Shown here piece by piece: positions 8,510 through 15,496 of a stretch of DNA of 19,502 nt. A program made the position numbers and the translations under genes. The stretch comes from Bacteroidales bacterium UBA1800 (GTDB lineage Bacteria > Bacteroidota > Bacteroidia > Bacteroidales > VadinHA17). The stretch is from the NCBI GenBank assembly GCA_002319915.1, contig DCFQ01000011.1:17349-36850 (forward strand), given 5' to 3'. The notes under the pieces are model-generated. The model did not search any database. It had not been told where the DNA came from and saw only the letters and a program-made list of their open reading frames with translations. Each line of letters opens with the position of its first letter. Position 1 is the first letter of the stretch.

Positions 8510-9988
8510 ATGAAAATCAAGCTTTTAACGACCACGGTATTTCTTATTGCCGCACTCAGTGCCCATGCCCAGGAGGGTTTTCTCCTTCAAAAGGATTCTG
8601 TCAAATCAGCAGTCCTGGGACAGAACCGGATGCTGGACATTTATCTTCCTGACGGATACAACAGAAGCGATGACAGGTTCCCGGTCATTTACGTACTGGA
8701 TGCTCCCGGCCGCGACCAGCACATCGTCCCGACCGCAAAGTTCCTCCTTGACAATAACAAGATGCCCCAGGCGATCATTGTCGGGGTACCCAATATGGAC
8801 AGGAACCATGATTTCCTTCCGGATTCATCGAAAGCAGCTCCGACCGGGGGCGGTGCCGGCAATTTCCTGAGGTTCTTCCGGGAAGAGCTGATCCCCTATA
8901 TTGACGGCAAATTCAGGACCAATCCGTTCAGGGTGCTTATCGGCCACTCCTATGGCGGTGTATTTGTGATGCATGCCCTCCTCAACGATCCTGACCTGTT
9001 TGAGGCTTACCTGGCAATTGATCCCAGCTTCTGGTATAAGGACAAAATGCAGGTGAAAAGCGCACAGAGTGACCTTGCAAAAGGCAAAAACTGGAAAAAG
9101 ATCCTATTCATAACGGGCCGTGAAGGGTCGGGAATGAAAGATATGGGGATTGATGCCATGGAGAAGGTCCTCAAGGCGTCCGCTCCGCAGCAGCTGACCT
9201 GGAAGGTGACTGCCTATGCATCGGAGGACCATGGGTCGGTGACTTTTAAAAGCGCATACGACGGCTTAAGGTTTATTTTTGACTCGGGAGGCAGCTACTC
9301 GGTAATGCCTTTGACGGGTATCCTGCCAAAAGGGGAATGGTCCTATGCCTATATCCTTAATAATAATTCAAACCTGAGGTATACGACCGACGGGACCGAA
9401 CCGACTGAAAAATCACCGAAATGTCCCGACAAGATCAAAATAACCAAACCCTGCACCCTCAAGGTAAAGAGTGTCACCGGGAAGTATTATGCCGCACCGC
9501 CAGTTACCAGGGTCTTCAGTGAAGGCAAGTTTCTCGACGGGATTGCTTCGGCTGAAAACCTTAAACCAGGTCTGAAATATTCTTACTATGAGGGAGTATG
9601 GGATTCCCTTCCCGATTTTACCGGCCTGAGTGTCAAAAAGAGCGGTGTGTCGGAAAATACCGATTTCAGCTTCGTTATGAGGAAGGACAGCTTCGCTGTT
9701 CAATTTGACGGGTACCTGCATATTACTAAAAAGGACCTGTATGATCTCTGGATAACGTCAGATGACGGTTCAAAGCTATGGCTGAACAACGAGCTGATCC
9801 TGAGCAATGACGGCCTTCATGCGGCAAGTATGCCGGTGGTCGCGCTTCTTCCCCTCAACCCGGGGTACTATCCGATAACCATAAGGTATTTTGAGAAGAA
9901 CGGGGATGAGTCATTCACCCTGGGGACTGTTAAAAATGATCAAACGGCGATGCCGGTGCCGAAGGAGATGTTCTTCCATAAGGAATAG
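8510..9988 (+). CDS. Secreted alpha/beta-hydrolase esterase with chitobiase-like and PA14 domains
   Basis: A 492-residue protein with a signal peptide (about residues 1-20, cleavage after AHA). Residues about 25-260 are a putative esterase of the IroE/Fes-like, esterase-D type (COG2819 group): the segment LDIYLPDGY, the nucleophile elbow GHSYGG with Ser147, and a late histidine candidate His241 in SEDHGS. Residues about 262-335 resemble the chitobiase C-terminal/FN3-associated fold, with the signature LRYTTDGTEPT. Residues about 350-475 look like a PA14 domain, with LWITSDDGSKLWLNNELI. Relatives hydrolyse carboxyl esters such as siderophore or carbohydrate esters; the extra domains suggest binding to polysaccharide. 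The exact substrate is not readable. The gene stands alone, 255 bases after the permeases and followed by a repeat-rich gap. Confidence 0.9.
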   Translation: MKIKLLTTTVFLIAALSAHAQEGFLLQKDSVKSAVLGQNRMLDIYLPDGYNRSDDRFPVIYVLDAPGRDQHIVPTAKFLLDNNKMPQAIIVGVPNMDRNHDFLPDSSKAAPTGGGAGNFLRFFREELIPYIDGKFRTNPFRVLIGHSYGGVFVMHALLNDPDLFEAYLAIDPSFWYKDKMQVKSAQSDLAKGKNWKKILFITGREGSGMKDMGIDAMEKVLKASAPQQLTWKVTAYASEDHGSVTFKSAYDGLRFIFDSGGSYSVMPLTGILPKGEWSYAYILNNNSNLRYTTDGTEPTEKSPKCPDKIKITKPCTLKVKSVTGKYYAAPPVTRVFSEGKFLDGIASAENLKPGLKYSYYEGVWDSLPDFTGLSVKKSGVSENTDFSFVMRKDSFAVQFDGYLHITKKDLYDLWITSDDGSKLWLNNELILSNDGLHAASMPVVALLPLNPGYYPITIRYFEKNGDESFTLGTVKNDQTAMPVPKEMFFHKE

Positions 9989-10004
9989 GGTGAAGTTGAA
10001 GAAC

Positions 10005-10098
10005 TTACACGGATCCCGATAGCTATCGGGACACGGAGGAGACACGGAGAAATTAACTCCGTGATCCTCTGTGTCTTCTTCGTGATCTCTGTGTAACA
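10005..10098. repeat. Compound foldback of CACGGAG repeats with a nested palindrome
   Basis: This stretch folds on itself almost entirely. The inner arm 10030-10049 pairs with 10057-10075 around a 7-base AT loop (AAATTAA), with a 1-base bulge and few mismatches. The outer ends TTACACGGATC and GATCTCTGTGTAA also pair. Between the outer and inner left arms sits a perfect 16-base palindrome, CCCGATAGCTATCGGG (10015-10030). Words of the type CTCCGTGTCTCTGTG are familiar intergenic repeats in Bacteroidota and other environmental genomes. A related stretch lies at 11783-11801 (CCTCTGTGCCTCCTCTGTG) with CACACGGAGA at 11871-11880. It could also stop transcription from the esterase gene. Confidence 0.7.
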
Positions 10099-10198
10099 AG
10101 AAATCTTTCCTGGGATTTTGGCCATTGATTCAGTGCGATGGTGTAATAACGGCTGGGTCAGTACCTAATAATTCAGAATGAATGCCCCCATATCTAGT

Positions 10199-10430
10199 TT
10201 TTCAGTGCGCTGCACCTGGGTCCGTTATAAAATGAGATTGTTCTACAGATATTTTAGTGCTACGCACCTGTATTCATTTCTGGCGGCAGAGGACTGAAAC
10301 AGAACCAAAATTCACAGGTACTGTTGATCATTTAATGCTGATCATCTGTTTCCTGCTCTGGCGGCAGAGCCGCCCAATATCTGTAGCAGAGAAGCTATGA
10401 AATATCTGTAGCTGCGTAGCTGCGAAATAT
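10199..10430. repeat. Cluster of short palindromes beside a Y1 transposase (REP-like)
   Basis: This gap of almost 500 bases (9989-10468) holds no gene. Its right part contains many small hairpins: GTGC-gct-GCAC (10205-10215) and GTGC-tac-GCAC (10257-10267), both inside the frame TTTT(C)AGTGC...GCACCTG. TCTGGCGGCAGAG occurs twice (10279-10291 and 10357-10369), the second running into GGCGGC-aga-GCCGCC (10360-10374). TGATCA occurs twice (10325 and 10339). Two 25-base units start with AATATCTGTAGC (10376 and 10401), and an inverted copy CTACAGATATT lies at 10243-10253. Hairpin-rich DNA next to a single-domain HUH transposase fits repetitive extragenic palindromes mobilised by that enzyme, or subterminal hairpins of an insertion element. 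No ends or target duplication could be fixed. Confidence 0.6.
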
Positions 10431-10468
10431 TTCCCTGTTCATGGATAGATCCTTAATTATTGACCTCA

Positions 10469-10939
10469 TCACCAGGCATCGTTGAAAAACTCAAACAGAT
10501 ATTCAGATTTAAATTCTACCTCATTTTTCTCCAACAGATTCAGATACTCCTCTTTGAATGACCTGTCTCTGTGATGTTCTTCCTGTGACATGATATAATT
10601 AATGACATTCCCAATCTCTAACTTTGAATAAGTAAATGCCCCATACCCTTTTTGCCAGCCAAATCTGAACCTGCTCAACTGTTCTTGCTTAATCCATGAA
10701 TCTGTGGATGTCTTAATGTTTTCCACCAGATCGGGGATCAATTGATTAACATTATACCCTAAAAGGATATGTATATGGTCAGGCATTGCTCCAACCGCAA
10801 GCATCTTATGTTTGCTGTTCTGAACGATGCCAGTAATATACTTTTCCAACTTGTCTTTCCACTCTTTTTTGATTTGAGATTCCCTTTCCCTCACTGCGAA
10901 TACCAGCTGGAAATAACATTGAGTATATGTATTTGCCAT
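10469..10939 (-). CDS. tnpA: IS200/IS605-type Y1 (HUH) transposase, RAYT-like
   Basis: A 156-residue single-domain transposase of the Y1_Tnp family. The HUH metal-binding motif is His55-Ile-His57 within MPDHIHILLG. The nucleophile is probably Tyr115 in NVINYIMSQEEHH, with Gln119 one helix turn on, as in IS200-like enzymes. Also typical is the segment GWQKGYGAFTYSK. These enzymes cut and join single-stranded DNA at hairpin-bearing ends and leave no target-site duplication. There is no tnpB partner. All catalytic residues appear present and the frame is intact, so the protein may be active. The region downstream of the gene (lower coordinates) is densely filled with small palindromes, which suggests a REP-associated enzyme rather than a plain insertion sequence. 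The C-terminal part after residue 125 (ending FFNDAW) is not recognised. ATG start; AT-rich upstream DNA. Confidence 0.9.
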   Translation of the reverse strand: MANTYTQCYFQLVFAVRERESQIKKEWKDKLEKYITGIVQNSKHKMLAVGAMPDHIHILLGYNVNQLIPDLVENIKTSTDSWIKQEQLSRFRFGWQKGYGAFTYSKLEIGNVINYIMSQEEHHRDRSFKEEYLNLLEKNEVEFKSEYLFEFFNDAW

Positions 10940-11024
10940 AAATATGATTTTTATATTATTATCCTACACCAGCATATAACATCATAGTCTGTATATTTAG
11001 GGTTATTATGGAGGTGGCCTGCCT

Positions 11025-11044
11025 TTTTCAGGGCTTTCTGAAAA
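11025..11044. repeat. 7-base hairpin upstream of the transposase gene
   Basis: TTTTCAG (11025-11031) pairs perfectly with CTGAAAA (11038-11044) around the loop GGCTTT. It lies about 85 bases upstream of the transposase start, where a left-end subterminal hairpin of an IS200-like element would be expected, but it could equally be a chance hairpin. The rest of the 187-base gap (10940-11126) is AT-rich and holds nothing else I recognise apart from the start region of the Nudix gene. Confidence 0.35.
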
Positions 11045-11126
11045 CAATGAATTTATGCAGCTTGTTATCAAAGAGATTTTCCTCATGTTGGACCGAAATG
11101 TAACTCTGGTAAAAAAGGTAAGATAA

Positions 11127-11780
11127 ATGATACCGGGGCCAAAAGATATCATCACCGTCTCCCGCTACCTTAAGGAAGAGATCAACCGCGGGTTGCCCGG
11201 CACGGATGTTCAGTGGCAGATGGCTTCCTCCGACAGGATGGCGAAGGATTTTCCAAGGGTGCCGGGGAAAGATGTCACTACAGCTGCAGTCCTCATTCTG
11301 CTGTATCCTTACATGAATTCCATCTATACTGTCTTCATGCAGCGGCCCGAATACAACGGGATCCACAGCGGCCAGATAAGCTTCCCCGGGGGGCGGATGG
11401 AAATTTCCGACAAGGATATTGTCCGGACGGCGCTCAGGGAGGCAAACGAAGAGATTGGCACTGATCCCTCGCGAATAAGTGTACTTGATACACTTACACC
11501 ATTGTTCATACCCGTAAGCAACATGCTGGTAACGCCGGTGGTATCCTGGTCCCCGGATAGGCCGCAATTCACCCGCCAGCCGGAGGAGGTTGTCTTCCTG
11601 ATTGAAGCTGACATCACAAAGTTTCTGTCCGGCTCAATCGTAAAAACCAGGCCGCTGGAGGTCAGAGGTCAAACGATGGAGGTAAGATACTTTGACTATG
11701 ACGGTCACGTGATATGGGGCGCGACCGCAATGATGCTCAACGAATTGCTGGAAATCTTCAGGCGGGGGAAGATTCTCTGA
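11127..11780 (+). CDS. Nudix hydrolase, CoA pyrophosphatase-like (NudL type)
   Basis: A 217-residue Nudix protein. The segment HSGQISFPGG (residues 80-89) is the hallmark of the CoA-pyrophosphatase subfamily (UPF0035). It leads straight into the Nudix helix ending TALREANEEIG, where Arg104, Glu105, Glu108 and Glu109 are the conserved catalytic and metal-binding residues. Relatives hydrolyse coenzyme A or its derivatives to 3'-phosphoadenosine phosphate and 4'-phosphopantetheine in the cytoplasm. Length is close to the family norm. The gene is convergent with the mltF-like gene and has no obvious functional partner nearby. A weak promoter-like TAACTCTG lies about 20 bases before the start. Subfamily confidence is good; the true substrate is not established. 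Confidence 0.9.
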   Translation: MIPGPKDIITVSRYLKEEINRGLPGTDVQWQMASSDRMAKDFPRVPGKDVTTAAVLILLYPYMNSIYTVFMQRPEYNGIHSGQISFPGGRMEISDKDIVRTALREANEEIGTDPSRISVLDTLTPLFIPVSNMLVTPVVSWSPDRPQFTRQPEEVVFLIEADITKFLSGSIVKTRPLEVRGQTMEVRYFDYDGHVIWGATAMMLNELLEIFRRGKIL

Positions 11781-11810
11781 CCCCTCTGTGCCTCCTCTGT
11801 GAAAGGCTTG

Positions 11811-11836
11811 CCCCCTTGCTCCCTCAAGGGGGTTTT
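11811..11836 (+). terminator. Probable terminator of the Nudix gene within a C/G-run repeat
   Basis: CCCCCTTG (11811-11818) pairs perfectly with CAAGGGGG (11825-11832) around CTCCCT and is followed by TTTT, giving a simple intrinsic-terminator shape 30 bases after the Nudix stop. A second small hairpin, TCCCCT-tc-AGGGGA (11843-11856), follows and then ATTTAGGGGC. The flanks carry CTCTGTG/CACGGAG words. The same C-run/G-run style recurs after ftsZ, so this may be a dispersed repeat doing terminator duty between two convergent genes. Confidence 0.55.
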
Positions 11837-11880
11837 AAGAAGTCCCCTTCAGGGGATTTAGGGGCGCATTCACACGGAGA

Positions 11881-13299
11881 TCAGGGAATAATGTTCTTGT
11901 AATGCTGGTACCTGCCGAGTACCTGGTTGACAAATGCCACCGATTCCTTCCCTTTGAAAAACCCGTTCTTTACCACGGAATCATTAAAGTATTTCGGGTC
12001 GGACTTCTTTTGCAGCCAGACCTCCACATTATTCTCCCATTTTGTAGGATCGTTGCCATTCTTCTCCGCAAGCTTCATGGCATCAAGGACATGTCCCGGA
12101 CCGGCATTGTAGGCGGCAAGGATGAAATGTGTCAGCTCGTCCTTGTCAGGCACCTTGGGATCGAAGATCGAATGAAGCCATTTGATGTATTCTGTTCCGG
12201 CCTTTATGTTGTTACGAGGTGAGGCGGTTATGTCGATGCCAAAATGCTTTCCGGTTTCAGGCATTACCTGCATCAGGCCGTAAGCGCCCCTCCTGGACTG
12301 GACATCGGGGATAAACCTTGATTCCTGGCAAATCAGGGATGCAAGAAGCCTCCAGTCCCAGCTTATGCTCACACTGTAAAGCTTTATAATATCGTCCCAT
12401 TGTGAAACCCTGCCGGAGTTCAGGGAATAAGAGTCGCTCTTCATAATGTCCGCGGAGCGCGAATTCCTGAAGTATTTATCATATAATACAGCATACATAT
12501 CAGTCTTCCGGAAAGTCGTGAGCCACTGGTCAAACTCCTTCTGAAACTGAGCGGAGTGCTCCTTCCTTATCGCCCAGGAATATGACTGTTCTTCGGTGAC
12601 CGGCGTCGAAACATCGAGATCCGGATATGAAGCGGAGCTGACTTTTGCCATATTCTCATCACATATCGCAAAGTCAATCTCTCCCGTTTCCACCAGGTCA
12701 GTAAGAATATCCGATTCATAAGGCACTTTTACCACGGTTATATTCCCTGCGGCAGACCCTGATGCGGATCCTGGAACAAGCTGTATCTCTGAGCCTTCCT
12801 CAATATAAACACTCCTGCCGGTAAGTCCTTCCCTGTTTCTGACCAGCATGCTTTCAATCGCAGAAGCATTCATTTTCTTCCAGTTCCTGGGTTTTCTCTG
12901 TATCAGCACCTGCCTGGTCTCGCCTACCGGGGCTGTGCGGTGGTATTGGTCCACCTCCCCGGGAGCAAAGGTTATACTGGATGCAATAATATCAGCTTCG
13001 CCGTCATTTAACATTTTGACAGCCTCCTGAAGATGTGTTTCCGTAATAATATCGAGGCCGATCCCGAGATGGGCCGTAAATGCTTTCAGGATATCAAAGG
13101 TAAAGCCCATCGGCTCCCCTTTATAGACAAAATAATTGGCTGAGTTAAAATCTGTTATAGCCACCAGTCTCCCCCTTGCCCTTATCGAGTCAAGATCGAG
13201 GGATACGCATTCGGTTTTATGCCAGTTTCTGAGATTTCCGGTGCATGAAGTTAAAAGGGCACCGGTTGCCAATAAAAGGAATAGTAATTTTTTTACCAA
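11881..13299 (-). CDS. mltF: Membrane-bound lytic murein transglycosylase F-like lipoprotein
   Basis: A 472-residue protein combining a periplasmic solute-binding (SBP_bac_3-like) domain (about residues 30-275) with a soluble-lytic-transglycosylase domain (about 310-465), the MltF architecture. The SLT part shows ICQESRF with catalytic Glu326, GAYGLMQVMPETG and AAYNAGPGH. It cleaves peptidoglycan glycan strands with 1,6-anhydro ring formation, probably anchored in the outer membrane. I start it at the TTG at 13299, giving M-VKKLLFLLLATGALLTSC, a textbook lipoprotein signal with lipobox LTSC (Cys19). A longer frame begins with TTG at 13359, but that start lies upstream of a TATCTTTG promoter box and would bury the signal peptide. 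Convergent with the Nudix gene; stop abuts a CACGGAG repeat. Confidence 0.9.
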   Translation of the reverse strand: MVKKLLFLLLATGALLTSCTGNLRNWHKTECVSLDLDSIRARGRLVAITDFNSANYFVYKGEPMGFTFDILKAFTAHLGIGLDIITETHLQEAVKMLNDGEADIIASSITFAPGEVDQYHRTAPVGETRQVLIQRKPRNWKKMNASAIESMLVRNREGLTGRSVYIEEGSEIQLVPGSASGSAAGNITVVKVPYESDILTDLVETGEIDFAICDENMAKVSSASYPDLDVSTPVTEEQSYSWAIRKEHSAQFQKEFDQWLTTFRKTDMYAVLYDKYFRNSRSADIMKSDSYSLNSGRVSQWDDIIKLYSVSISWDWRLLASLICQESRFIPDVQSRRGAYGLMQVMPETGKHFGIDITASPRNNIKAGTEYIKWLHSIFDPKVPDKDELTHFILAAYNAGPGHVLDAMKLAEKNGNDPTKWENNVEVWLQKKSDPKYFNDSVVKNGFFKGKESVAFVNQVLGRYQHYKNIIP

Positions 13300-13336
13300 A
13301 CGAATCTTTTTTGTTGTACCTAACCTAAACCAGGCG

Positions 13337-13344
13337 CAAAGATA
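13337..13344 (-). promoter_or_regulatory. Bacteroidota-type -7 box for mltF (TATCTTTG)
   Basis: On the - strand TATCTTTG matches the Bacteroidota primary-sigma -7 consensus TAnnTTTG exactly. About 19 bases upstream is a TTTT, a partial match to the TTTG/TTG -33 element. It lies just after the porin stop and about 38 bases before the chosen mltF start, giving a leader of about 30 bases. Confidence 0.6.
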
Positions 13345-13355
13345 CAACAATTTTT

Positions 13356-15281
13356 TCAATCATAAAAGGTCCATGCAATGCCGTACCGGAACATTCTGAC
13401 ATTCATCGGGTAACCTGGAACCTGGAGATAGTTGTACCCTGAGTAGCCGGAGTTGAGGTGATCGAACGACAGGAAGATCCTTGTCCGCTTAAGCTTGACA
13501 TTAAGAAAGACATTGATGTACGGATAATCACCTGCCGTATAATCATACTGCCTGTAGAACCGGCCTGTTGCAGCCATATATGCGTAAGGATGATAAGGCG
13601 TATTGTAAATGATCTCCGCACCCAGCTGCGTACTCAGCCTCCCGTTCGTCTGTTTGAATTTGAAAGTATGGTCAAAGAACCCTGTCGATCTTACCGAGAC
13701 CAGGGGTAAATCGAGTATTTCCGTGTTGCTGCTTTTTTGCACAAGGAGGTCTGTCGTAAGGTGGAATTTCCAGGCCCTCAGGTCCTTTTTTGCATAGATT
13801 GACGCCACCGACAATCCGCCAGAATGCTGAACCGGCAGTGCCAGTGTATCGAAATCGGTGTAGTTGTCAATAATCGCATAGTTGAACCTGATCTCGGCAT
13901 TCCGGCCAGGGTAGGAAAACTGCGTACCCACATCGATCCTGAATTCCTTGCTGAGGCTGGTCTGCCATTCGATATTGTTCCCTCCCCACTGGTTCATCCA
14001 GAATGACGGCTGCCGGTTCCTCACCGACCCGGTAATATTCCAGACAGCCTGCCCCTTCTTCCAGTCAAACAATTTGGTAATTATCCCCGACAGGTCAAAA
14101 TCCCCGGCTTTGTAACCGGTAAAATAGAGCTCCCCGGTTACTTCCCAGTTAAACTTATTCCCGATATTGTTGAACAGCTTTCCCAAAAGGGCATTGTTGT
14201 TGCGGTGCCATGCCAGGGTATCGGCGAAGAGTGTGTCGTGGGTTGGTACTATCTGGCTGTATCTGAAAAGCTCATTTCTTATGCCGATGCCGCCTCCAAG
14301 CCTGAATTTTCTCGAGGGATCGGTAGTGAAGTCAAACCGGATTGTATTCTGAATGCTTTGCTGGGTAAGCGAATCAAACGTTTTGGACTTGCTTATGTAG
14401 GTCGTGTCATAGAATCCCGATTTGGGCGACAGGTCGCTGTAGGTCCTCTTATTTCCATCAAAGGTGAAAATATGCGAAAATGTTCCGCTAAGCCTGAAAT
14501 GTTTTTGCTTAGCGTCCTTTGATGTATCCACGGCTGCAGTCCCGCCGGCACCGATAGTATAACGCTGGACCAGCATGATATTCCTGTTCTTCAGAATGTC
14601 CTGGGCATTGTTCAGTCCGCCAAGCCTGGTGGCAATTTCCGACGGGCTCAGCTCTTTCATCTGGGCAAGGTCGGTGATGCCTCCGTTTTCATTGGCCGTC
14701 AGGTTATTGATCGCTGCAGCCACGTAGAATTTATATTTATCTCCCGTATAAGAGGAGTAGATTGTGAAATCCTTATCAGTCGACTGCTGGTACTTATACT
14801 GCCCCAGGCTGTAATTGACGTCGAAGATGAGCCCGAAATTAAGGTACCTGTTGATGTTCTGGGAGTGACGTACCCTGAAAGTCTGTTCAGCCGTCTCCCT
14901 TGCGCCCCCATAGGTCCATAGAAGCTCCGTAAAGGGGACCTGGGTGTTCATGAACACATATCTCCCGGGCTGCCAGATGAATGGATAGAAATACCAGTAA
15001 AGGAACTTATCAGGATCGGTGCTCCTGTCAAAGAAATTCAGCTGGTAGAACGGGAGGCCGTAATTCCCAAGGGTTGCATTGAAGGGGGAATACCTGTCTG
15101 CAATCCGGTAATGGTTGAAAAGTGAAAAGGTAGTATCGAATGGCAGGGTGACCTCTTCGGTGAAGTCGCGGGAGAGATTCCATTCCCTTACGATCCTGTG
15201 CTTTATGGTGTCCTGTTTCTGGGAAAACAATAATGACGGCAGGAAAACCAGGATAGCCAATATCGGGACACATCGCTTCAT
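13356..15281 (-). CDS. Porin_10-type putative outer-membrane porin
   Basis: A 641-residue protein with a signal peptide (about residues 1-20, CVPILAILVFLPSLLFSQ) and a long series of alternating aromatic strands typical of an outer-membrane beta-barrel. The segment around residues 110-165 (PFTELLWTYGGARETAEQTFRV, RHSQNINRYLNFGL, YSLGQYKYQQS) is characteristic of the Bacteroidota 'putative porin' family (Porin_10). It ends in an aromatic residue close to the C-terminus (WTFYD). The family is thought to form pores or channels in the outer membrane; substrate is unknown. I place the start at ATG 15281; the in-frame TTG at 15290 forms part of the -7 promoter box TATATTTG, so it cannot be the start. 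The stop overlaps the control region of mltF. Confidence 0.88.
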   Translation of the reverse strand: MKRCVPILAILVFLPSLLFSQKQDTIKHRIVREWNLSRDFTEEVTLPFDTTFSLFNHYRIADRYSPFNATLGNYGLPFYQLNFFDRSTDPDKFLYWYFYPFIWQPGRYVFMNTQVPFTELLWTYGGARETAEQTFRVRHSQNINRYLNFGLIFDVNYSLGQYKYQQSTDKDFTIYSSYTGDKYKFYVAAAINNLTANENGGITDLAQMKELSPSEIATRLGGLNNAQDILKNRNIMLVQRYTIGAGGTAAVDTSKDAKQKHFRLSGTFSHIFTFDGNKRTYSDLSPKSGFYDTTYISKSKTFDSLTQQSIQNTIRFDFTTDPSRKFRLGGGIGIRNELFRYSQIVPTHDTLFADTLAWHRNNNALLGKLFNNIGNKFNWEVTGELYFTGYKAGDFDLSGIITKLFDWKKGQAVWNITGSVRNRQPSFWMNQWGGNNIEWQTSLSKEFRIDVGTQFSYPGRNAEIRFNYAIIDNYTDFDTLALPVQHSGGLSVASIYAKKDLRAWKFHLTTDLLVQKSSNTEILDLPLVSVRSTGFFDHTFKFKQTNGRLSTQLGAEIIYNTPYHPYAYMAATGRFYRQYDYTAGDYPYINVFLNVKLKRTRIFLSFDHLNSGYSGYNYLQVPGYPMNVRMFRYGIAWTFYD

Positions 15282-15287
15282 CAGCGG

Positions 15288-15295
15288 CAAATATA
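15288..15295 (-). promoter_or_regulatory. Bacteroidota-type -7 box for the porin gene (TATATTTG), near-leaderless
   Basis: TATATTTG on the - strand matches the TAnnTTTG consensus and ends only 6 bases before the ATG at 15281. Transcription would begin within a few bases of the start codon. No clear -33 TTTG is seen at the expected spacing. Confidence 0.5.
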
Positions 15296-15449
15296 GAAAA
15301 TAAGAAGGATTTTCAGGGCAGCAAATTACCTGATTTGATTACACTGAGGAAATGCAGGAGTGGTCCGCAGAGTACCCTGTCTAAGAATCCGAATCAGCGA
15401 GGGTCCGCCCCATGCCCACTGAAGGGGGTATTAATGCACTTGATTTAGG

Positions 15450-15475
15450 CCCCCCCTCTCAGGGGGGTTGGGGGG
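15450..15475. repeat. C-run/G-run hairpin after ftsZ
   Basis: A run of seven C (15450-15456) pairs with six G (15462-15467) around TCTCA, followed by TTGGGGGGC. It sits about 25 bases beyond the ftsZ stop, so it could end transcription of the division cluster, although no T-run follows on the - strand. The layout TCAGGGG..TT.GGGGC is shared with the element at 11849-11864. The rest of the 215-base gap (15296-15449) shows nothing I recognise. Confidence 0.45.
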
Positions 15476-15496
15476 CAGCTTTAAGAGTTCCCCTGA

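Noticed and set aside
10376..10430. Tandem 25-base units as a CRISPR array
   Set aside because: Only two units, no spacers between them, and no cas genes in the window.
10469..11126. A complete IS605-type insertion sequence
   Set aside because: No tnpB gene, and neither element end nor cleavage site can be defined from one copy.
11028..11567. A 179-codon - strand frame over the Nudix gene
   Set aside because: It is antisense to the clear Nudix signature (SGQISFPGG, REANEEIG) and has no recognisable features.
15296..15449. A tRNA or small RNA gene in the gap after ftsZ
   Set aside because: No cloverleaf, no GGTTCGA-like T-loop and no clear promoter-terminator pair could be made out.
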